A program made the translations under genes and the position numbers. A model generated the notes under the pieces. The model worked only from the letters and a program-made list of their open reading frames with translations. It was not told the origin of the DNA and made no database searches. A stretch of 22,995 nt of DNA. Origin: JBKPDV01 sp046728075. Its GTDB lineage: Bacteria > Acidobacteriota > Thermoanaerobaculia > UBA5066 > Gp7-AA6. The stretch is taken from NCBI GenBank assembly GCA_046728075.1, contig JBKPDV010000031.1, positions 1 through 22,995 on the forward strand. Reading direction: 5' to 3'. Below, in pieces: positions 17,391 through 22,995 of this stretch (position 1 is its first letter; each line of letters starts with the position of its first letter).

Positions 17391-17531
17391 CGCGGCGCGC
17401 GAAGTCTCCCAGAGGGGAGGAGGCGCGCGCCGCGGGAGCGAGAGCGAATGAGGGCCGAGGGGCGCGGTCGAGCCCCTTTGGGCGAGCCGCGCCCCGGTGG
17501 CGAAGCCACGGACCGAACGAGCGGAAGCGAC
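17391..17531 (+). repeat. Dispersed structured repeat, copy B
   Basis: Third copy of the element, without hairpin 0. Stem 1 is the same perfect 10-bp pairing (17392-17401 with 17424-17433) around CTCCC/GGGAG. Stem 2 is GGGGCGCGG with CCGCGCCCC (17459-17467 with 17487-17495), changed on both sides compared with copies A and C. The inner hairpin is GCCC, CTTT, GGGC, where A and C have GGCC/GGCC. Hairpin 3 is GTGGC, GAA, GCCAC (17497-17509). It lies between the lipoprotein gene and the GGDEF-PilZ gene, which are divergent. Confidence 0.85.
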
Positions 17532-17760
17532 GGAACGGAGGCGGGGAAGAGCCTGTTGCTCGTCTGCGGCGGAGGAACGACACGGCACTAAGGCCGTTGG
17601 CGGTAACGGTAACGGAGGGAGGAGGATCTCCGCCGCATGAAAATGATCTAGCTCTTCCCCACCTCCTTTTCCCTGTCAGACGAGCGGGGGGGCCGGAAGG
17701 TTACGGCTCATGAATCGTTCCGGCGTGCGCAACTCAAATCCAAGTCCCGGCGTGCGCGAA
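17532..17760. other. Spacer without recognised genes
   Basis: Between repeat copy B and the tandem repeat I see no coding frame with support. A doubled GGTAAC lies near 17603-17614, and CGGCGTGCGC occurs at 17721-17730 and again about 26 bp later. Confidence 0.5.
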
Positions 17761-17875
17761 GCGCCGCGCCGGCGCAAGTACTCCCTCTCCCTCCGGGAGA
17801 GGGGCGGGGTGAGGGGGGCGCCGCGCCGGCGCAAGGACTCCCTGTCCCCCCGGGGAGAGGGGCGGGGTGAGGGGG
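17761..17875. repeat. Two tandem copies of a 57/58-bp palindromic REP-like repeat
   Basis: Unit 1 is 17761-17817 and unit 2 is 17818-17875; they are nearly identical. Each starts with the palindrome-rich GCGCCGCGCCGGCGC, then a hairpin (CTCTCCC, TCC, GGGAGAG in unit 1), and ends GGGGCGGGGTGAGGGGG. Sequences with this CCCTCTCCC/GGGAGAGGG plus GGGTGAGGG pattern are widespread extragenic repeats in GC-rich bacteria (recalled). Confidence 0.8.
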
Positions 17876-18134
17876 AAGCTGCCGTGCGGCGCAGTCCGGG
17901 TCCCGTAAACCTCCTCTCACGCTTAAGAGGCGGAGTCTGGCAGAGGCTTTGCTGTGAAGCATTTAGCGGCAGCGATGGATGGAGGCCCCACAATCCTTCC
18001 CTCCGCCAGGGTGCTACCATTTTTTGAGGCGAGCTCCAGGGGGCGCTTTGGGAACTTCTGGCAAGTCTCGGCGTGTCATCTCGAGCCGGCCCGAGCGCCG
18101 GAGCGAGGAAGCCTTGTTCTCGCGCCTGCGGCGT
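17876..18134. other. Leader region of the GGDEF-PilZ gene, nothing recognised
   Basis: Unassigned sequence between the REP-like repeat and the chosen GGDEF start. An open frame runs from the ATG at 17979, but its first 50 or so residues look non-coding (Pro-, Gly- and Arg-rich, with no pattern). An alternative start is the TTG near 18114, with GAGGAAG just upstream. Confidence 0.4.
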
Positions 18135-19190
18135 ATGGGTCGGGCCCGCAACTTCGATCTCGAGCTTTTCGAGGATACGCTCCGGCAGTCCGGTCCCGGG
18201 CGCCGGCCGGATCTGCTCTGCCGCCTTCTCTCTGACTGGATCGGCAGGTCCTTCGACCCGCGTCGAGTAGAGCGGACCTGGGCCCCGGTCCCGGAGCTCT
18301 TCGCGAAAATGCGCGAACGGCTCGGCGCGCCGCTATCGCTTCAGACCGTGCTGCTTCATCACTTTCATACGCTCAAGGGACTCTTCCCCGAACCGCTCTT
18401 GCTGGCCGCACGGGACGTCGACCGGCTGCGCGTCTCGGCCATCACCGATCCCTTGACGGGCCTGTACAACCGGCGCTTCCTGTCCGAGAGTCTCCGCCGC
18501 CATCTTTTTCGCGCCGAGCGATCGGGCGATCCCGTCTCGATAGCGATGCTCGATCTGGAGAACTTCAAATCCATCAACGACCGCTTCGGCCATGCGGCCG
18601 GAGATCGCGCGCTGCTGTACACAGCCAACACCATCAGTGAATCGCTGAGGCCGGGAGACATCGCCTGCCGCTGGGGGGGCGACGAGTTCATTCTGCTGCT
18701 TCCGAGGGCCGACTTTCTCTCCTCCGTCGGGATCGCCGAGCGACTTCGCCGCCGCATCTCGGCGAACTCCCGCTCGGTCCGAGCCGGCCTGGCGATGGAT
18801 CTCTACTACGGGATCGCCTCCGTCCCCGTCGACGGACGCACCGGAGCTGAGCTGATCGCCGTCGCCGACGAGCGCCTTTATGAATGCCGGGAGCAAAGAG
18901 CATTCCTCGGCGGGGATCGCCGCCGTCATCCGCGGTTCGCCTTTCGGCGAATGCGGCTGCGTCTTCTCGCGAGAGGCCGCAGCTTGACGGCGTTCGTCGT
19001 CAACGTCAGCTATAGCGGTCTCGCGTTCCAGGCGCGCGGCCACAGCGTGCCTCCGCGAAGCCAGGCCGAGATCTCGCACACCGGCGCGGAAAAACCGCGC
19101 CCGATCCGCATTCGCGTCGCGCACGCCGCGCGCCTGCCGGGAGGGCGGCTGCGAGTGGGTGCCGGGTACTCCCAAGTCGGCAGTCGATAG
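18135..19190 (+). CDS. Diguanylate cyclase with C-terminal PilZ domain (GGDEF-PilZ)
   Basis: A protein of about 351 residues that makes, and probably also binds, the second messenger cyclic di-GMP. Residues 1-105 form an unrecognised helical region. The GGDEF domain (about 108-255) begins with the typical DPLTGLYNRRFL and has an intact active site G181-G-D-E-F185. An inhibitory site R172-P-G-D175 lies exactly five residues before it, so product inhibition is expected. A PilZ-like domain follows (about 262-350) with the R263-x-x-x-R267 motif and N290-x-S-x-x-G295, both needed for c-di-GMP binding. No membrane segment or sensor domain is seen. The start is uncertain: ATG 18135 is chosen because the frame before it looks non-coding, but it has no ribosome site and TTG near 18114 is possible. 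Confidence 0.85.
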   Translation: MGRARNFDLELFEDTLRQSGPGRRPDLLCRLLSDWIGRSFDPRRVERTWAPVPELFAKMRERLGAPLSLQTVLLHHFHTLKGLFPEPLLLAARDVDRLRVSAITDPLTGLYNRRFLSESLRRHLFRAERSGDPVSIAMLDLENFKSINDRFGHAAGDRALLYTANTISESLRPGDIACRWGGDEFILLLPRADFLSSVGIAERLRRRISANSRSVRAGLAMDLYYGIASVPVDGRTGAELIAVADERLYECREQRAFLGGDRRRHPRFAFRRMRLRLLARGRSLTAFVVNVSYSGLAFQARGHSVPPRSQAEISHTGAEKPRPIRIRVAHAARLPGGRLRVGAGYSQVGSR

Positions 19191-19212
19191 TCGCTGATCG
19201 GTAGCCGGCTTA
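19171..19212. repeat. Heptanucleotide tract, CGNNNGT-like units, over two convergent stop codons
   Basis: Units CGGCAGT, CGATAGT, CGCTGAT and CGGTAGC follow each other at strict 7-bp spacing from 19178 to 19205, with partial units on each side. The tract contains the stop codons of both the GGDEF-PilZ gene (plus) and the RND gene (minus). Confidence 0.6.
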
Positions 19213-22200
19213 CTGCTCCGACAGCCGCAAGGCGGCACCTGCCGCAACCGGCTCCTCCTCGCGGGACACCGGCGACTCTCGCTCCGGCTCGATCCGAGGT
19301 TCCTGTTTGCGGCCGCGCCGGCCGAGCCTCTTCTGGAGTTTGTCGATGTAGACGTAGAAGACCGGCGTGACGTACAGCGTCAGCAGCTGCGAGAAGACGA
19401 GGCCGCCGACCACCGCGAGGCCGAGCGGCCGGCGCGACTCGGCGCCGGCTCCAAAGCCGAGCGCGATCGGGAAGGTCCCCATCAGCGCCGCCATCGTCGT
19501 CATCATGATCGGCCGGAAGCGCACGATACAGGCCTGGTAGATCGCCTCTTCGGGGCTCTTGCCCTCGTTGCGCTCCGCCTCGATCGCGAAGTCGACCATC
19601 ATGATGCCGTTCTTCTTGACGAGGCCGACGAGCATGATGATGCCGACGAACGCATAGATCGACAGCTCCGTGCGGAAGATCATCAGCGTCACGAGCGCGC
19701 CGACGCCGGCGAAGGGCAGCGCGGTCAGGATCGTGATCGGGTGAATGAAGCTCTCGTAGAGGATCCCGAGTACCATGTAGATCACCGCAATCGCGACGAT
19801 CAAGAGCAGCCCCAGACCCGCCACGGAGCTCTGAAAGGCCTGCGCCGTGCCCTGGAAGCTCGTCTGCACGGTCGCGGGAAGGGTGCGGCGCGCCACGGCG
19901 TCCACGGCCTTGACGGCGTCGCCGAGCGAAACGCCCGGCTTCAGGTTGAAGGAGATCGTCACGGAGGGAAGCTGACCGGTGTGCGTCACGGAGAGCGGGC
20001 CCGTGTTCTGCGTGATCGCTCCGAGCGAGGAGAGGGGCGCGAGTTGGCCGGAAGGCGCACGCACGTAGAGCATCGAGATGGCGCCGGGCGTCGACTGAAA
20101 CTCCGGAGCGACCTCCATGATGACCGCGTATTCGTTGTTCGGCGCGTAGATCGTCGAGATCTGCCGGGTGCCATAGGCCGTGTAAAGCGCGTCCTCGATC
20201 TTCTGCGGCGTCAGCATCAACGCGGCCGCTTTGTCTCGATCGATCTGGAGGTTCACCTGGGGGTTGGAGAGCTGCAGATCGCTCGTCACGTCCTGGATGC
20301 CCGAAAGGCCCCGCATCTTCTGCTCGAGCTGCGGCGCATAGCGATAGAGCTCCGCGGTGTCGGAGTCCTGCAGCGTGTACTGGTACTGACTCTTGGTCAA
20401 GCTGCCGCCCAGCCGGATCGGAGGTGGAATCTGGAGGAAGGTCCGGATCCCGGTGATCCGGGCGAGCTTCGGACGCAGGTCCGCGATGATTTCTTCGGCC
20501 GAGCGCTTTCGCTCTGACCGCGGCTTTAATTGCGCCAGCACGATGCCCGAGTTGCCGACGGCGATGTTGCCGCGCGGGCCGCAGCTGGAGAGCACGTTGG
20601 CGACGTCGGGGTGGCTGCGCACGACGGCGGCAACTTCCTGCTGGTGCGCCTTCATCGTGTCGAAGCCGATCCCCTGAGCACCCTCGGTGAACCCGAAGAC
20701 CAGACCCTGATCCTCCGTCGGGAGGAACCCTTTGGGGATCTTCACGAAGAGGTAGAACGTCGCGACGAGGACCAGGGCCGAGAAGACGAGCACCTTGCCA
20801 GGCTGTCCCAGAATGGGCTTGAGCGTGCGCCCATAGAAGCCCAGCACGGAGTCGAAGCCGCGCTCGATCGCCTGGTAGAAGCGCCCGTGCTTTTCCTCGC
20901 TCGGGGGCTTCAGGAACCGGCTGCAGAGCATGGGCGTCAGCGACAGGGACACGAAGCCGGAGACTAAGATCGCGACGCCGATCGTGACCGCAAACTCGTG
21001 GAAGAGGCGGCCGACGATCCCGCCCATGAAAAGAATCGGGATGAAAACGGCGGCGAGCGAGATCGTCATGGACAGAATCGTGAAGCCGATCTCCTTCGAG
21101 CCTTTCAGGGCCGCCTCGAAGGCTCCCTCTCCGTGCTCCATGTGGCGGACGATGTTCTCCAGCATGACGATCGCGTCGTCCACCACGAAGCCGACCGATA
21201 GGGTGAGCGCCATCAGGGAGAGGTTGTCGAGGCTGTAGCCGAGCAGATACATCACGGCGAACGTTCCGACGATCGAAAAGGGAAGCGCGAGAGACGGAAT
21301 GACCGTCGCCGAGAGGTTGCGCAGGAAAAGGAAGATGACCATCACGACCAGAACCAGCGTGAGCAGGAGAGTGAAGCGGACGTCGTCGACGCTGTTGCGT
21401 ATCGACGTCGAGCGGTCGTAGAGAACGTGCAGCGACGCGGCGGTCGGAAGCTGTTTCTGAAAGGTCGGGAGCAGCTTTCGCACGGCCGTCGCGACGGCGA
21501 CAGTGTTGGTGCCGGGCTGCTTGAAGATGGCGAGCGAAATCGAGCGCTCTTCGTTGTACCAGGCGGCCGTCTTGTCGTTCTCGACGCTGTCGATCACCCG
21601 ACCGACGTCGGTGATTCGCACCGGTGAGCCGTTGCGGTAGGCCACGATGACGGGCCGGTAGGCCGCGGCGTCGGTGAGCTGGCCGTTGGCCTGCACGGTG
21701 AAATGGGTCGTCGGCCCATAGAGGATGCCGGTGGGGAGGTTGACGTTGGCGTTCTGGACCGCCTGCGAGGCCTCGTCGATGCCGATGCCGCGGCTGGCCA
21801 GAGCGCGCGGGTCCAGCTGCACACGGACCGCGTACTTTTGCGGCCCGTAGACCTGGACCTGGGCGACGCCGGACACCGTGGAGATCCGCTGCGCCATCAT
21901 CACTTCGCCGTACTCGTCCAGCTGCGAGAGAGGCAGCGTCGCGGAGGTGAGCGTCAAGTACAGAATCGGCTGGTCGGCCGGGTTGACCTTCTGGAAGGAG
22001 GGAGGGCTCGGCATGTTGGGCGGCAGCTGCCTCCCTGCCGCCGAGATCGCGGACTGAACGTCCAGCGCCGCGCCGTCCAAGGAACGCGCGAGGTTGAACT
22101 GCAAGGTAATCTGCGTCGACCCCTGCGTGGAAGTCGAGTTCATGTTGTCTAGCCCCGCGATCGTCGAGAACTGCTTCTCCAGAGGCGTGGCAACGGAGGA

Positions 22201-22380
22201 CGCCATCGTCTCCGGCGAAGCGCCGGGCAGGGCCGCCGAAACCTGAATTGTCGGAAAGTCCACATTGGGCAGATCGGAGATCGGCAGCGCGCGGTAGCCC
22301 ATGATCCCGAAGAGAAGGATCCCCAGCATGACGAGCGTCGTCATGACCGGCCGGCGAATGAAGAGCTCGGCAATGTTCAT
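19210..22380 (-). CDS. RND-family multidrug efflux transporter (HAE-1 / MdtB-MdtC type)
   Basis: A 1056-residue inner-membrane pump driven by the proton gradient, normal in length for AcrB/MdtB relatives. It starts MNIAELFIRRPVMTTLVMLG (TM1). Two large periplasmic loops follow TM1 and TM7. The proton-relay aspartates D401-D402 sit in GFVVDDAIVMLEN (AcrB D407-D408), and the partner lysine is in MLVGLVKKNGIMMVDFA (AcrB K940 region). The pattern FIRRPVMTTL and the periplasmic PADQPILYLTLTS resemble the MdtB/MdtC branch more than AcrB. The first Met is at 22380 and overlaps the stop of the membrane fusion protein gene as ATGA, so the two are coupled. Substrate cannot be predicted; only one RND subunit and no TolC-type channel are seen here. 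Confidence 0.94.
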   Translation of the reverse strand: MNIAELFIRRPVMTTLVMLGILLFGIMGYRALPISDLPNVDFPTIQVSAALPGASPETMASSVATPLEKQFSTIAGLDNMNSTSTQGSTQITLQFNLARSLDGAALDVQSAISAAGRQLPPNMPSPPSFQKVNPADQPILYLTLTSATLPLSQLDEYGEVMMAQRISTVSGVAQVQVYGPQKYAVRVQLDPRALASRGIGIDEASQAVQNANVNLPTGILYGPTTHFTVQANGQLTDAAAYRPVIVAYRNGSPVRITDVGRVIDSVENDKTAAWYNEERSISLAIFKQPGTNTVAVATAVRKLLPTFQKQLPTAASLHVLYDRSTSIRNSVDDVRFTLLLTLVLVVMVIFLFLRNLSATVIPSLALPFSIVGTFAVMYLLGYSLDNLSLMALTLSVGFVVDDAIVMLENIVRHMEHGEGAFEAALKGSKEIGFTILSMTISLAAVFIPILFMGGIVGRLFHEFAVTIGVAILVSGFVSLSLTPMLCSRFLKPPSEEKHGRFYQAIERGFDSVLGFYGRTLKPILGQPGKVLVFSALVLVATFYLFVKIPKGFLPTEDQGLVFGFTEGAQGIGFDTMKAHQQEVAAVVRSHPDVANVLSSCGPRGNIAVGNSGIVLAQLKPRSERKRSAEEIIADLRPKLARITGIRTFLQIPPPIRLGGSLTKSQYQYTLQDSDTAELYRYAPQLEQKMRGLSGIQDVTSDLQLSNPQVNLQIDRDKAAALMLTPQKIEDALYTAYGTRQISTIYAPNNEYAVIMEVAPEFQSTPGAISMLYVRAPSGQLAPLSSLGAITQNTGPLSVTHTGQLPSVTISFNLKPGVSLGDAVKAVDAVARRTLPATVQTSFQGTAQAFQSSVAGLGLLLIVAIAVIYMVLGILYESFIHPITILTALPFAGVGALVTLMIFRTELSIYAFVGIIMLVGLVKKNGIMMVDFAIEAERNEGKSPEEAIYQACIVRFRPIMMTTMAALMGTFPIALGFGAGAESRRPLGLAVVGGLVFSQLLTLYVTPVFYVYIDKLQKRLGRRGRKQEPRIEPERESPVSREEEPVAAGAALRLSEQ

Positions 22381-22995
22381 GGGGTCCTCCCCTGCATCTG
22401 CTTGATCTCGACCCTGGCACCCGGCGCGAGCCGAAGCTGTCCGTCGGTCACGACCCGCTCTCCCGGCTGGAGCCCCTTCGCGACGATCGTGAGCGTACCC
22501 TGAGTGCGGCTCATCGTCACCGGGCGCGATTCGACGGTCAAGTCGTTCTTGACGACGTAGACATATTGCCCCGACTGGCCGGTCTGGATCGCCTGAGTGG
22601 GGACGACGATCGCGTTAGGCTCGGTGGCCAGCGTCAGCGTGACGTCGACGTACTCACCTGGCCAGAGAACTTCGTTCGAATTCGGGAAGGTCGCCTTCAG
22701 GAGAATCGTCCCGGTGGTCGGGTCAACGGTGTTGTTGAAGAACGTCAAATCTCCGGTCTGGGGGCCGGCGGAGGCGCCCGCGGGCGTGGCCAGGACCTTG
22801 AGCTTCTGGCCCGGCCCCGTGTGCTGGCGGATCAGGGCAAGCGAGGACTCGGGCACGGAGAAGGAGACGTAGACGGGCTGGATCTGATTCAGGACCACGA
22901 GCGGATTGTCGTCGTTGCCCTTGACCATGTTTCCCGGATAGACGAGGACGGCTCCGGCGCGGGCGGAGAGGGGCGCCGTGACCGTGCAGTAGGAG
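22377..22995 (-). CDS. RND efflux membrane fusion protein, C-terminal part (start lies beyond the window)
   Basis: Periplasmic adaptor that joins the RND pump to an outer-membrane channel (HlyD/AcrA/MdtA family). The visible part is about 205 residues. It begins in the lipoyl/beta-barrel junction (SYCTVTAPLSARAGAVLVYPGN, split here by position, matching the usual Y-x-x-I-x-A-P-x-x-G-x-x-G motif). It continues with VVLNQIQPVYVSFSVPESSL (beta-barrel), GDLTFFNNTVDPTTGTI and VPTQAIQTGQSGQYVYVV, and ends in the membrane-proximal domain with KGLQPGERVVTDGQLRLAPG. In MdtA-type proteins these segments occur in the same order. The gene ends in TGA, overlapping the RND start by 4 bp. The ATG at 22928 lies inside the family fold and is not the true start. 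Confidence 0.9.
   Translation of the reverse strand, partial: SYCTVTAPLSARAGAVLVYPGNMVKGNDDNPLVVLNQIQPVYVSFSVPESSLALIRQHTGPGQKLKVLATPAGASAGPQTGDLTFFNNTVDPTTGTILLKATFPNSNEVLWPGEYVDVTLTLATEPNAIVVPTQAIQTGQSGQYVYVVKNDLTVESRPVTMSRTQGTLTIVAKGLQPGERVVTDGQLRLAPGARVEIKQMQGRTP

Noticed and set aside
17385..17588. 67-codon minus-strand frame
   Set aside because: It is mostly the reverse reading of repeat copy B; similar peptides appear from copies A and C, so it reflects the repeat and not a gene.
19010..22420. 1136-codon second minus-strand frame through the RND gene
   Set aside because: It is a shifted reading of the RND transporter, Arg- and Pro-rich, and lacks transmembrane pattern.

Overview
The window looks like chromosomal DNA of a GC-rich Gram-negative bacterium. 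It encodes an outer-membrane porin, an RND efflux pump with its membrane fusion protein, lipoproteins and several exported peptidases. The mix of exported M16 and S9 peptidases, an imidazolonepropionase-like amidohydrolase and many sensory proteins fits Acidobacteriota best, but no phylogenetic marker is present, so this is inference. I see no tRNA, rRNA, CRISPR array, phage or transposase.

Layout. 1-3265 (minus): three genes overlapping by ATGA, in the order two-domain ABC permease, ABC ATPase with a C-terminal AAA-associated domain, and the start of a carbohydrate-porin-like protein. 3384-7032 (plus, divergent): a likely operon with an MgtE-type cytosolic sensor that lacks its channel, an NRAMP-related carrier with altered metal-site residues, an iodothyronine-deiodinase-like protein whose reading frame continues through an in-frame UGA (a probable selenoprotein), and a stand-alone receiver domain. 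7051-7791 (minus): a DUF2127 membrane protein and an unlisted 36-residue membrane peptide. 8162-14464: a block for exported peptide turnover, with an M16 metalloprotease and oligopeptidase B on the plus strand and an amidohydrolase on the minus strand. 14561-19190: a GAF-PAS-PAS protein, a short-chain dehydrogenase, a Spy/CpxP-like lipoprotein and a GGDEF-PilZ protein. 19210-22995 (minus): an RND transporter and the C-terminal part of its membrane fusion protein.

Two things stand out. First, the deiodinase-like selenoprotein begins one base after the stop of the NRAMP-like gene. Its UGA is followed at the right distance by a hairpin that fits a bacterial SECIS. A standard gene caller would cut it to 82 residues and call an unrelated second fragment. 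Second, a repeat of about 140-170 bp occurs three times (7914-8081 plus, 15877-16039 minus, 17391-17531 plus), each time between divergently transcribed genes. Its copies fold into the same series of hairpins, and the stems differ by compensating base changes, which suggests a selected structured element rather than random GC-rich spacer. In addition, three gene junctions carry unrelated sequences that share a strict 7-bp period.

How the genes may work together: the 3.4-7.0 kb operon reads as a cation-uptake unit in which the MgtE-type sensor could gate or regulate the NRAMP-like carrier, with a redox selenoprotein and a receiver attached. The divergent ABC/porin operon would carry a small solute across both membranes. 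These functional links are inferred from gene order and domain content.
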